Below, piece by piece: positions 42,658 through 50,634 of a stretch of 64,000 nt of DNA. Below the pieces are notes generated by a model. That model did not search any database. It was given only the letters and a program-made list of their open reading frames with translations, and was not told the origin of the DNA. The position numbers and the translations under genes are program-made. The stretch spans positions 6,572,001-6,636,000 of the forward strand of contig NZ_CP047318.1 of the NCBI RefSeq assembly GCF_009857135.1. The letters run 5' to 3'. Every line of letters starts with the position of its first letter. The first letter of the stretch is position 1. The DNA comes from Streptomyces sp. HM190 (GTDB lineage Bacteria; Actinomycetota; Actinomycetes; Streptomycetales; Streptomycetaceae).

Positions 42658-42661
42658 GTGC

Positions 42662-42914
42662 GGGTGTTCCCTTCAGGAGGTGATGGGCGGGAAGGACTCC
42701 TCGGACCCCGGCGGTCCGAGGGGAGGGCCGACGGCCCGCAGTGCGCCGGGGGTGCGGCCTCGTCCCCGGCCGATGTGCCGGGGGAGGCGGTGGCGCCGCT
42801 GGTGCCGCAGTGGGGGCTTGTCGGCGAGGACCACGTCCGTTCCGTCCTGGCCCGGGTGGCGGCGGGGCCGCCGCCGACCACCAGGACGTCCGTGGTGAGG
42901 TCGAGACCGGTCAT
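42662..42914 (-). pseudogene. FAD-dependent oxidoreductase, N-terminal remnant
   Basis: Starts at ATG 42914, overlapping the stop of the monooxygenase gene (ATGA), with MTGLDLTTDVLVVGGGPAA, a dinucleotide-binding Rossmann start. After that about ten codons are missing; a second frame carries DGTDVVLADK and the first frame resumes with HCGTSGATASPGTSAGDEAA. Flavoproteins of the fumarate-reductase type read VVLADKxxCGTSGATA here. So at least two lesions and loss of nearly all the rest. The translational coupling shows that it was once the next gene in the operon. Confidence 0.65.
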
Positions 42915-44266
42915 ACGGCCACTTGCTCTCGTGCGGCTGTCGCGGCCAGCCGGTTGGCGGGGCGGGCCAGGCCGTAGTTCTCGCGCAGGGTGCGGCCGGT
43001 GTACTCGGTGCGGAACAGCCCACGCCCCTGCAGGATCGGGACGACGTGGTCGACGAAGTCCGCCAGGCCGCCCGGCAGATGGGGCGGCATGATGTTGAAG
43101 CCGTCGGCGGCGCCCTGGGTGAACCACTCCTCCAACTGGTCGGCCACCTGCTCGGGGGTGCCGGCGAAGACACGGTGGCCGCGGCCGGCGCCGAGCCGGG
43201 CGATGAGTTCGCGCAGGGTGAGGCCGTCACGTCGGGCGAGTTCGGCGACGAGTGTGAAGCGGCTCTTGTTGCCGTTGATGTCGCGTTCCTCGGGCAGTTC
43301 GGGCAGTGGCCCGTCCAGCGGCAGTCCGGTCAGGTCGGTGCCGAGCATCCCGGAGAGCTGGGCGAGCCCGTACTCGGGAACCTGGAGGTCCGTCAGCTCT
43401 CGCTCCAGTGCGCGGGCTTCGGCCTCCGTGGAGCCGATCACGGGGGCGATGCCGGGCAGGACGAGCAGCTGGTCCCCGGTGCGGCCGTAGCGGGCGAGCC
43501 GGGACTTGAGGTCCTGGTAGAAGGCCTGGCCGTCGGCGAGGGTCTGCTGGGCGGTGAAGACGGCCTCGGCGTACCGGGCGGCGAACTCCTTGCCGTCCTC
43601 CGACGAGCCGGCCTGCACCAGCAGCGGGTAGCCCTGCGGGCTGCGCGGTACGTTCAGCGGGCCCTGCACCCCGAAGTACGTTCCGCGGTGGTCGATCTCC
43701 CGCACCTTGCCGGTGTCGGCGTAGATGCCGCTCTCCCGGTCGAGCAGGATCGCGTCGTCCTCCCAGCTGTCCCACAGCTTGGTGGCGACCTCGACGAACT
43801 CCCGCGCCCGCTCGTAGCGCAGCGCGTGCTCCAGGTGTTCGTCCTGCCCGAAGTTGCGGGCCTCGTTCACCGTGCCGGAGGTGACGATGTTCCAGCCTGC
43901 CCGGCCGCCGCTGAGGTGGTCCAGGGAGGCGAACTTGCGGGCGGTGTGGAAGGGCTCGTTGAAGGTGGTGGAGACGGTGGCGATCAGGCCGACGTGTTCG
44001 GTGACCGCCGCCAGGGCGGACAGCAGGGTCAGCGGTTCGAAGCCGCCGAGCGCGTTGTGCCGGACCTTCCCCCACAGGGCGAGGCCGTCGGCGAGGAACA
44101 CCGAGTCGAGCAGGCCGCGCTCGGCGGTCTGCGCGAGCTGCTGGAAGTAGCGCAGGTCGGTGACCCGTTCGGGCTGGGTGCGGGGGTGCCGCCAGGCGGC
44201 GTCGTGGTGGCCGGCGTTCATCAGGAAGGCGTTGAGATGCAGCTGACGGGGTCGGGGCGCGGTCAT
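42911..44266 (-). CDS. Flavin-dependent monooxygenase, NtaA/SnaA/DszA (DmoA) family
   Basis: 451 residues, full length. Opening RQLHLNAFLMNAGHHDAAWR (the family's H-AWR motif), LADGLALWGK, VSTTFNEPFHTARKFASLDH, SGGRAGWNIVTSGTVNEARN FG and PLLVQAGSSEDGKEFAARYA. These are group C monooxygenases that use reduced FMN from a separate reductase to attack dimethylsulfide, dibenzothiophene sulfone or chelators. The setting between sulfonate transporter and TauD suggests C-S bond cleavage. SsuE at 52771 could supply FMNH2. The next gene, an FAD oxidoreductase, is broken. Confidence 0.9.
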   Translation of the reverse strand: MTAPRPRQLHLNAFLMNAGHHDAAWRHPRTQPERVTDLRYFQQLAQTAERGLLDSVFLADGLALWGKVRHNALGGFEPLTLLSALAAVTEHVGLIATVSTTFNEPFHTARKFASLDHLSGGRAGWNIVTSGTVNEARNFGQDEHLEHALRYERAREFVEVATKLWDSWEDDAILLDRESGIYADTGKVREIDHRGTYFGVQGPLNVPRSPQGYPLLVQAGSSEDGKEFAARYAEAVFTAQQTLADGQAFYQDLKSRLARYGRTGDQLLVLPGIAPVIGSTEAEARALERELTDLQVPEYGLAQLSGMLGTDLTGLPLDGPLPELPEERDINGNKSRFTLVAELARRDGLTLRELIARLGAGRGHRVFAGTPEQVADQLEEWFTQGAADGFNIMPPHLPGGLADFVDHVVPILQGRGLFRTEYTGRTLRENYGLARPANRLAATAAREQVAV

Positions 44267-44269
44267 GGG

Positions 44270-44464
44270 TTCCTCGGATCGGGGCGAACGAGACGGTCGG
44301 GAGACGGAGGAGAGCGGAGGGCTGAGGAGAGCGGGGGGCTGAGGAGATCGTTGGACGGAAGAGACCGGGAGAAGGAGGAGATCGGGGAGGACACCGGGGC
44401 CGAGAAGGCAGCGGGCCGACAGACAGTTGGGCCGAGAAGACAGCGGGGTGAGAAGGCGGCCGGG
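44270..44464. repeat. Purine-rich spacer with degenerate repeats
   Basis: No gene. The plus strand is mostly purine (GGAGAGCGGAGGGCTGA repeated directly with one change at about 44307-44345, then GGGCCGAGAAGGCAGCGGG and GGGCCGAGAAGACAGCGGG). It separates permease and monooxygenase genes of one minus-strand operon; the transcript here is pyrimidine-rich and probably unstructured. Confidence 0.5.
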
Positions 44465-45421
44465 TCAGCCGCCGACCGGCACGCGCCAGGAGCTGAGCCG
44501 CCGCTCCACGGTCACCAGGAACTGGTTGAAGGCCACGCCGACGGCGGAGATCGTGATGATGCCCGCGTACATCTGCGGGATCGCGAAGTTGTACTGCGAG
44601 GCGTTGACCAGATAGCCGAGGCCGGCCTTGGCGCCGATCATCTCCGCGGCGACCAGCACCAGGATCGACACCGCTCCCGCCAGCCGGATGCCGGTGAACA
44701 TCACCGGCACCGAGGAGGGCAGGATGACCTTCTGGAACAGCCGCGGCGCGGACAGGTCCATCGACTTCGCCAGCTTCAGCAGGGTCGGGTCGACGTGGCG
44801 GACCGCGCTGATGGTGTTGAGCAGGATCGGCCAGGTGCAGGCGTACACCACGATGGAGATCTTCGAGGTCTCGCCGATGCCCAGCAGCAGGACGAACACC
44901 GGCAGCAGGGCCAGGGCGGCGGTGTTGCGGAACACCTCCAGCAGCGGTCCGAGGAGGTCGGCGACCGGCCGGTACCAGCCGATCAGCAGCCCGAGCGGCA
45001 CGGCGACGGCCACGGCGATACCGAATCCGCTGAACGAACGCGCCAGGCTGGCACGCGCGTTGTCGGCGAGCTGACCGTCGACGGCCAGTCCCCACCAGGC
45101 ACGGGCGACCTCGCTGAACGGCGGCAGGAAGATCCGGTCGACCAGGCCGAGTCGCGGCGCGGTCTCCCACAGCAGGAGCAGCGCCACGATCGCTACGGAC
45201 CTGGTCGCCCCCCGGACCAGCAGGTGCGGCAGGCGGCGGACGGCCCGGCGGACCCGGGCCGCCGTGGAGAGGGCTCGGCGCACTCCTGGCGGCGATGCGC
45301 CGTGGGGCGCGGGCACCCCGGACTCGGCGGCGGACGGGCCGGGGCCGGGCACGGGCTCGGCGGCGCTCACCGAGTCCGGCGCCGTGGTCTTCTCGGTGGT
45401 CGTGCCGGTGGTGAGACTCAT
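44465..45421 (-). CDS. Sulfonate-type ABC transporter permease (second system)
   Basis: 318 residues. A Pro/Ala-rich N-terminal tail (1-65) precedes six helices starting SVAIVALLLLWETAPRLGLV; the EAA loop is AKSMDLSAPRLFQKVILPSS VPVMFTGIRLAGAV. The end (MYAGIITISAVGVAFNQFLV TVERRLSSW) is typical of SsuC proteins. It overlaps the ATPase stop by 4 bases. It forms the channel of the second uptake system and differs clearly in sequence from the first permease, so the two probably serve different substrates. Confidence 0.9.
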   Translation of the reverse strand: MSLTTGTTTEKTTAPDSVSAAEPVPGPGPSAAESGVPAPHGASPPGVRRALSTAARVRRAVRRLPHLLVRGATRSVAIVALLLLWETAPRLGLVDRIFLPPFSEVARAWWGLAVDGQLADNARASLARSFSGFGIAVAVAVPLGLLIGWYRPVADLLGPLLEVFRNTAALALLPVFVLLLGIGETSKISIVVYACTWPILLNTISAVRHVDPTLLKLAKSMDLSAPRLFQKVILPSSVPVMFTGIRLAGAVSILVLVAAEMIGAKAGLGYLVNASQYNFAIPQMYAGIITISAVGVAFNQFLVTVERRLSSWRVPVGG

Positions 45422-46266
45422 ACGGAGGCCTCCTCCTTCTCCAACTGCTGGGCCCTGGCCACCTCGTCGTGCAGCAGCGACCAGATCTCGTGCCGGTGTC
45501 GTGCGAACTCGGGACTGGAGCGCGGGTCGTCCGTCGCCGTACGGGAGCCGAGGGCGACCGGCACGATCTGCTTGATCCGGCCCGGCCTCGACGTCATGAC
45601 GGCGACGCGCTGTCCCAGGTAGACGGCCTCGTCGATGCCGTGCGTGATGAAGACGACGGTCTTGCCGGTGCGCTGCCAGATGCGCAGCAGTTCGTCCTGC
45701 AGCGACTCCCGGGTCTGGGCGTCCAGCGCGGCGAACGGCTCGTCCATCAGGAGCACGTCGGGGTCGTAGGCGAGGCTGCGGGCGATCGCCACCCGCTGCC
45801 GCATCCCGCCCGACAGTTCGTGCGGGTGGCGTTCCTCGAACCCGGACAGACCGACCAGGTCCAGGAACTCCCGGGCCTGTGCGGCACGTTGACGCCGTGG
45901 GACGCCGACGGCCTCAAGGCCGAACTCGACATTGCCCTGGGCCGTGCGCCACGGCAGCAGCGCGTACTGCTGGAACACGACGCCCCGGTCCAGGCCGGGG
46001 CCGGTGACGGGTTCGCCGTCCAGCAGGATCCGTCCGCCGGTGGGCCGGGTGAGGCCGCCGAGCAGGTCCAGCAGCGTCGACTTCCCGCAGCCGCTGGGGC
46101 CGACCAGCACGACGAACTCGCCGGCCGCGATCTCCAGATCGATGCCGTCGAGGGCGGTGAACCGGCTTGTGCGTCGGGTTCCCGCGCGGTCCTTGACGGT
46201 GAAGTCCTTCCGGACGTTCTCGAACACGATCTTGGGTGTGAAGGGCTTCGTGGTGGGTTCCGGCAT
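45418..46266 (-). CDS. Sulfonate-type ABC transporter ATPase (second system)
   Basis: 282 residues from ATG 46266. Walker A GPSGCGKSTLLDLLGGLTRP, Q-loop GVVFQQYALLPW, signature LSGGMRQRVAIARSLAYDPD, Walker B VLLMDEPFAALDAQTRESLQ and the switch FITHGIDEA are intact. An extended C-terminus (PEFARHRHEIWSLLHDEVAR) is common in SsuB/TauB. The start is only a few bases from the end of the binding-protein gene, and the stop overlaps the permease start. Confidence 0.92.
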   Translation of the reverse strand: MPEPTTKPFTPKIVFENVRKDFTVKDRAGTRRTSRFTALDGIDLEIAAGEFVVLVGPSGCGKSTLLDLLGGLTRPTGGRILLDGEPVTGPGLDRGVVFQQYALLPWRTAQGNVEFGLEAVGVPRRQRAAQAREFLDLVGLSGFEERHPHELSGGMRQRVAIARSLAYDPDVLLMDEPFAALDAQTRESLQDELLRIWQRTGKTVVFITHGIDEAVYLGQRVAVMTSRPGRIKQIVPVALGSRTATDDPRSSPEFARHRHEIWSLLHDEVARAQQLEKEEASV

Positions 46267-46270
46267 GGGA

Positions 46271-47317
46271 TCAGCTCCCGCTCTCCGCGGCGGCCGAGGA
46301 CTTCCGGTTGCCGTTGAACTCGTTGGTGTAGAGGTCCGACAGCGTGACCTGGCCCTTGCGGACATCACCGCGCTCGACCAGCCAGTCGATCCACAGCTGG
46401 AGTTCCTTGCCGGTGATCCGGCCGGCCGTCTCGGCGACGCCGTAGGACCGCCAGTACTTCAGCGGTGCGGTCTGCTCGTTGCGGCCGCGCTTCTCCACGA
46501 TCTCCGTCATCCGGGCGATGACCTCCTCGCGCGGAGTGGAACGGGACCACTCGATGGCCCGCCCCACGGCGGTGACGAAGGTCCGGGCCGTGTCGGGGTT
46601 CTGCTCCAGGAAGCGGTCCGTCATCACATAGGTGCCGGCGCTGAACGAACCGAGCAGCTGATGGTCGGTGAACAGCGGACGGATGCCCCCGGTCGCCAGG
46701 GCCTTGTCGCGCAGGATGCCGCCGAGCACGGCCACGTCGATCTGCTTCTGACGCAGCGACTGCTCCGTGTTGACCGGAGGTACCACCAGGGGCTCGACCT
46801 TGTCGATCTCCGCCCGGGAGAGACCGCCTCGCTGCAGATAGATGTCGAGCATGGCCTCGGCGTGGGCTCCGAGGGTGTTCATCCCGACCTTCCTGCCGAT
46901 CAGGTCACGGGCCGAACGGATGGGTGCGTCCTTGAGGACGTAGAAGCCGTTGTAGGCGTACTTGTCGGAGCCGTAGTAGCTGATGACGGCTTTGACCGGG
47001 GTGTTGTTCGCGGCCAGTTTGACGACTGCGCCGTTGAAGGCGCCGCCGAAGTCGATCTGGCCCGTGGCCGCGGACTGGATGTCCTGTGGCCCGCTGATGG
47101 TGTTGCCGACCCACTTCAGTCTCACGTCCTCCAGATAGCCGAGATCCTCGGCCAGTTCCGGCAACGTGACCTGTCCCGCCCAGCCCTGGTACCGGAGCGT
47201 CTTGGTCTGGCCCTTGCCGGAGGTGGCTCCGGTCGCTGTGGTGCCGCAGCTCACGGTCACCGCCGAAAGTCCGAGCAGAGAGAGGAACTGGCGTCGGGTC
47301 GATGCCGTGATGGCCAT
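46271..47317 (-). CDS. Sulfonate-type ABC transporter binding protein, Tat/lipoprotein (second system)
   Basis: 348 residues from ATG 47317 with AGGACC nine bases upstream. The signal has twin arginines (TASTRRQFLSLLGLSAVTVS) and a Cys at the cleavage point (VTVSC-G), so it is probably exported folded and lipidated. Mature part LRYQGWAGQVTLPELAEDLG, ISGPQDIQSAATGQIDFGGA and FVTAVGRAIEWSRSTPREEV are of the SsuA/NMT1 fold. First gene of an operon with ATPase and permease. A Cys-containing leader peptide is encoded 324 bases upstream. Confidence 0.88.
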   Translation of the reverse strand: MAITASTRRQFLSLLGLSAVTVSCGTTATGATSGKGQTKTLRYQGWAGQVTLPELAEDLGYLEDVRLKWVGNTISGPQDIQSAATGQIDFGGAFNGAVVKLAANNTPVKAVISYYGSDKYAYNGFYVLKDAPIRSARDLIGRKVGMNTLGAHAEAMLDIYLQRGGLSRAEIDKVEPLVVPPVNTEQSLRQKQIDVAVLGGILRDKALATGGIRPLFTDHQLLGSFSAGTYVMTDRFLEQNPDTARTFVTAVGRAIEWSRSTPREEVIARMTEIVEKRGRNEQTAPLKYWRSYGVAETAGRITGKELQLWIDWLVERGDVRKGQVTLSDLYTNEFNGNRKSSAAAESGS

Positions 47318-47640
47318 GGAAAAGGTCCTGTTCGAGCGAATGGGGAATGACGTGGAATCGGCGGACGTGCCGTCCGAGGGCGCGACAAAGTGATGCCCGC
47401 AGGGGTACTTCGGCATGAGAATTCCCCGCCGAAAGGGTGCGCGGCAGCCAAGGGCTGTCCCGCCCTTAGGCGCAAATGGAGGAGACCCCGGCCGGGGAAG
47501 GAGAACCCGGCTGGGTAAGGAGAAACCGACTGAGAATGCAAACCCTGTCAGGAGAGCCTGCGGGACATCGGTGATCTACGACAGCAGGGGCATGGTCGTA
47601 GCAGCCGGCTTCGCAGTGGAGCGGCAGAGAGCGGCGCTCG

Positions 47641-47733
47641 TCAGCGGGTTCGGTGGCCGACGGCACAGATGGCGCTGGCCTGACGTCGCAGATCGACGTG
47701 CAGGCGCGTGGCGAGATTCTCGAAGGGGCTCAC
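47641..47733 (-). CDS. Leader peptide with HVD...Cys motif (second of three)
   Basis: 30 residues from GTG 47733: SPFENLATRLHVDLRRQASA then ICAVGHRTR. The RLHVDLRR and ASAIC parts match the first (41065) and third (50060) leaders. It precedes the second sulfonate binding-protein gene on the same strand with 324 bases between, room for alternative RNA folds. No good ribosome site is visible, so the exact start may lie further upstream in the same open frame. Confidence 0.65.
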   Translation of the reverse strand: MSPFENLATRLHVDLRRQASAICAVGHRTR

Positions 47734-47943
47734 AACCAAGAGAGTCGCAGCGAAATCCGGCCACGTCAATGTCGGTTCCGTGGATGTCTCATATCCTGAA
47801 CCGCCCGACATGCACGTGAAGTGCGCCATTCACAATTGCCTGGACGTCACGGTGCATGGCGAATCCCGACCGGGGCGAGCCCGGCCGCGGGACAGTGGTC
47901 TCGTGCGTTGCCGGAAGGGGTATTCCCGCAGCAGATGCCTTGT

Positions 47944-48031
47944 CGCGGATCCGTCCCGGATCAATGGCGGATTCATCGCGGATCAAACGAGGATCAGTCG
48001 CGGATCCGTCGTGGATTCGCCGCAGATCCGG
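47944..48031. repeat. Eight tandem 11-bp repeats, consensus CGCGGATCCGT
   Basis: Eight units with strict 11-base spacing and no insertions: CGCGGATCCGT, CCCGGATCAAT, GGCGGATTCAT, CGCGGATCAAA, CGAGGATCAGT, CGCGGATCCGT, CGTGGATTCGC, CGCAGATCCGG. The GGAT core is kept in seven of eight. The array stands between the SfnB-like gene (ends 48041) and the second leader peptide (start 47733), both on the minus strand. Eleven bases is about one turn of DNA, so a protein could bind all units on one face. It is not coding, since 11 is not a multiple of three. Confidence 0.8.
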
Positions 48032-48040
48032 AGCCGGTCC

Positions 48041-49276
48041 TCAAGGCCGGACCGGCAGGACGAACGGAGGGTGCGCGCCGTTGAGGAAGTAGTCCCCGAC
48101 GTCGCGGAGCCGGTGCGCGACGGGCTCGTACAAGGTGTGCGTTCGGGTGTTGCGCCAGAAGCGGTCGAAGCCCAGCCGCGAGGACGCGGAGCGGGCGCCG
48201 ATGATGTCGAGGGCGCGGGCGGTGGACTCCTGTGCCGCCCGGGACGCGGCGGCCTCGGCCATGGCCACGAGGACGGAGGTCTCCGCGTACTCGTCGTAGG
48301 TGAGGTCCTCGCCTCGTGCCAGCCCGCCGTCCACGGCGTCCACGGCCTGAGCGGCGAGCGCGGACGCGGAGCGGGCGAGGACGGTGAGTTCTCCGTAGGC
48401 GGTCAGCACCTGTGGGTCCTGGGGGGAGCCGGCCGGCCGGTCCGGGTGCCAGGGGGAGTGGCCCGCCCTGCTGTACTCACGGGCTTCGGCGAGCACCCCC
48501 TCGGCCATGCCGAGGAGGAGCTGGACCGAGAGCAGACGCCCGACCGGCGAGGCCAGAGCGGCCAGGGGTGACAGATCGTCCTCGTCCGCGGACAGCGAGC
48601 CGAGTACGTCGTGGGCGGCGACCGGCACGGCGTCGAACTCCACGCTCCCGCCGGCCGCGAGCCGCTGGCCGAAGGTGTCGGTGTCGCCGTCGACGCGCAC
48701 ACCGTGACGGGCGGAGTCCACGACGACCGCGAGTGGTTCGCCGGTGTCGGCCCGCTCGGCCCGCACGGCGAGGCGGTCGGCGACCACGACCCCCGTGGCG
48801 TAGCTCTGCCGACCGTCGAGCACAAAGCCACTGCCCTTCCTGGCCAGGGTCAGCGGCAGTTCCTGACGGGCGAGACCGCCACCCCAGCACCACTGCTCCG
48901 CCGCGGACGTCCGCTCGACCCGAGCGGCGAGGGCGGGCTCGGTGAACAACCGGGCACTCCACGACAGGAAGTAGTGACAGCCGAGCACCTGAGCGATCGC
49001 GCCGTCGGCGGCGGCGATCTCCCGGACGACGGCGTAGGCCGTGGGCCAGTCCGCGCCGCCTCCGCCGAGCGCGGCCGGTACGAGGAGCGTCAGCAGTCCC
49101 GCCTCACGAAGCCCGGACACCTCGTCGAACGGGGCCTTGCCCGCCTGCTCCCTGGCCACCGCGTCCGTGGCCAGGTCGTCCGCCGTCTCCCGGGCCACCC
49201 GCAGCCAGTGCGCACGGCCGGGCCCGGTCCGGTCGGAGTCCGAGGCGGGTTCGGACGGCGCGGTGGCAACGCCCAT
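48041..49276 (-). CDS. SfnB/DszC-like flavin monooxygenase of acyl-CoA dehydrogenase fold
   Basis: 411 residues from ATG 49276 with GAGGAG nine bases upstream. Acyl-CoA dehydrogenase fold: N-terminal helices (LREAGLLTLLVPAALGGGGA), middle sheet (LTLARKGSGFVLDGRQSYAT G) and C-terminal helices ending ARALDIIGARSASSRLGFDR FWRNTRTHTLYEP. The last part (RNxRTHTLYEP) is that of the SfnB/DszC group, which lacks the catalytic Glu of true dehydrogenases and oxygenates sulfur compounds. It follows an OmpR-like regulator gene by 13 bases. Needs FMNH2, perhaps from SsuE. Confidence 0.87.
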   Translation of the reverse strand: MGVATAPSEPASDSDRTGPGRAHWLRVARETADDLATDAVAREQAGKAPFDEVSGLREAGLLTLLVPAALGGGGADWPTAYAVVREIAAADGAIAQVLGCHYFLSWSARLFTEPALAARVERTSAAEQWCWGGGLARQELPLTLARKGSGFVLDGRQSYATGVVVADRLAVRAERADTGEPLAVVVDSARHGVRVDGDTDTFGQRLAAGGSVEFDAVPVAAHDVLGSLSADEDDLSPLAALASPVGRLLSVQLLLGMAEGVLAEAREYSRAGHSPWHPDRPAGSPQDPQVLTAYGELTVLARSASALAAQAVDAVDGGLARGEDLTYDEYAETSVLVAMAEAAASRAAQESTARALDIIGARSASSRLGFDRFWRNTRTHTLYEPVAHRLRDVGDYFLNGAHPPFVLPVRP

Positions 49277-49289
49277 GGCGGTGGTCTCC

Positions 49290-49859
49290 TCAAGGTCGGT
49301 GGCAGGGCGCGGAGCCGGTGTCCTCTTGCCGGTCGGGCACGTACTTGTAGCCCACGCGCCGTACGGTGACGATCCGGTGCCGGTGGGCTCCGCCCAGCTT
49401 GCGGCGCAGCCGTGCGATGTGGACATCCACGGTGCGGCCGTCGCCGATGTGGTCGTAGCCCCAGATGCCGGCCATCAACCGCTCACGCGAATGCACCTGG
49501 TGGGGATGGAGGACGAGATGGGCCAGCAGGCCGAACTCCAGGTAGGTGAGGTCGAGTTCGCGTCCGTCCAGCTCTGCGACACGTCGCGCGGGATCGACGC
49601 GTACGCCGCCGGCTCCGGTCTGCCGCGCGGGAGGCGCGTCCGGAGGGGCGACCGGCCGGATCAGCGGGCGTGCCACGTCCTTCGCGAACAGCCGGGCGGG
49701 ATCGGTGCCCTCGGGGACGAGGACGAGGTAGCCGACGAGCGGAGCGGAACCGTCTCCCTCGTCGTCGAACTGCGCGGTGTCGCCCACGAGGCGGAGATGC
49801 CGCATGTCGGGGAGCGGCGGAGTCGCGGGAGCGGTCTGGGCCGGAAGTGCCGTGGTCAT
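49290..49859 (-). CDS. OmpR/PhoB-type winged-helix regulator without receiver domain
   Basis: 189 residues from ATG 49859 with GAAGGA nine bases upstream. The C-terminal half is a Trans_reg_C winged helix: LDLTYLEFGLLAHLVLHPHQ, HSRERLMAGIWGYDHIGDGR and VDVHIARLRRKLGGAHRHRI VTVRRVGYKYVP. The N-terminal half has no phosphorylatable receiver fold (no Asp pocket); it has LVGYLVLVPEGTDPARLFAK, perhaps a ligand part. It probably senses a small molecule and controls the adjoining SfnB-like gene and others. A Cys leader peptide is encoded 118 bases upstream. Confidence 0.85.
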   Translation of the reverse strand: MTTALPAQTAPATPPLPDMRHLRLVGDTAQFDDEGDGSAPLVGYLVLVPEGTDPARLFAKDVARPLIRPVAPPDAPPARQTGAGGVRVDPARRVAELDGRELDLTYLEFGLLAHLVLHPHQVHSRERLMAGIWGYDHIGDGRTVDVHIARLRRKLGGAHRHRIVTVRRVGYKYVPDRQEDTGSAPCHRP

Positions 49860-49976
49860 GGCGGTCGTCCTTCAGGAATGCGTCGGGCCGTCAGGCGCGC
49901 CGGTGGCTTCGTCCGACCGCCTGGGATGGGGGAGAAGGAGCGGAGTGGCACACGCGACGAGTGAGCGGTGTGCCCT

Positions 49977-50060
49977 CTACGCGCGACAGCAGGCGGCGCT
50001 GACGACGTGACCAAAGTCGACATGCCGACGACGAACGAGTCGCTGCTGCGTGTGGGCCAT
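49977..50060 (-). CDS. Leader peptide with HVD...Cys-Cys motif (third of three)
   Basis: 27 residues from ATG 50060 with AGGA eight bases upstream; in-frame ATGs at 50066 and 50069 are alternatives. It reads AHTQQRLVRRRHVDFGHVVS then AACCRA. It is the same pattern as the leaders at 41065 and 47733, with two adjacent Cys codons just before the end, a strong place for stalling when Cys-tRNA is scarce. It precedes the OmpR-like regulator and SfnB-like gene. Confidence 0.75.
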   Translation of the reverse strand: MAHTQQRLVRRRHVDFGHVVSAACCRA

Positions 50061-50100
50061 GCGCATCATCCTGCGCACCCTACGGGCAGGCCGTCAATGC

Positions 50101-50132
50101 TTCCCTAGTAAATCGATGGGAAATGTAGGGAA
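50101..50132. promoter_or_regulatory. Inverted repeat TTCCCTA-N18-TAGGGAA upstream of leader 3
   Basis: TTCCCTA at 50101-50107 and TAGGGAA at 50126-50132, in an AT-richer island 41-72 bases upstream of the leader start. The half-sites equal those upstream of leader 1 (41092-41112), with a different spacer. Likely operator of a shared regulator; the Rrf2 protein is a candidate. Confidence 0.4.
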
Positions 50133-50634
50133 CGCAACACCGTGCGTGGGCCCACGGGCCGGTGTCGCCCCGGTCCGGCATCCGGGCCGCAGTTGACGAG
50201 AAGCGAGATGTCCTGCTCAATTGGCCGCATGAATGCCGAGCAGCGCCTGGTCACCCGTGACCACATCGACTTCGGTCGGGTGTGGTCCGCGGCGTGTCGC
50301 GCCTGACGCGGCAGCGGGCCCTCTGACCGGCCCTGCTCTCCCTCGGTGACCCCGTAGCGGGCCGATTTCCTCCCTGCGCGGCACCGTTGTGCGCATCCGC
50401 CGCACGCACGCCGAACCCGCGTACGCGAACGGTCCTGCGGGACCTGACACGCACTGCCGCCGCACGACCTCGCCCGAGGTCGCTGCCCCCCGCCGTCATC
50501 CCACCTGCTCACCATCTGCCTCCCGGCACCCTGAAGCGCCGTCACATCCGGTCGCTCCGAGGGCTGCTCCGCCGTGTCCGCCCGCTGCCCACGCGGCGGC
50601 CCGGCCCCAGAGCCTTGAGGAAAGGCCATCTCCC
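50133..50634. other. Intergenic region before the SsuD-like gene
   Basis: No supported gene. It separates divergent units and must hold the promoter of the plus-strand monooxygenase operon. A frame containing KRRHIRSLR (near 50540) recalls the leader peptides but has no Cys and is not called. Confidence 0.4.

Noticed and set aside
47944..48031. Tandem GATC sites as a Dam-methylation switch
   Set aside because: Streptomycetes generally lack Dam, and two of the eight units read GATT, so GATC itself is not what is conserved.
50500..50634. A possible fourth leader peptide (frame with KRRHIRSLR) before the SsuD-like gene
   Set aside because: It lacks the HVD core in full and has no Cys codon in frame, and no start with a ribosome site is visible.
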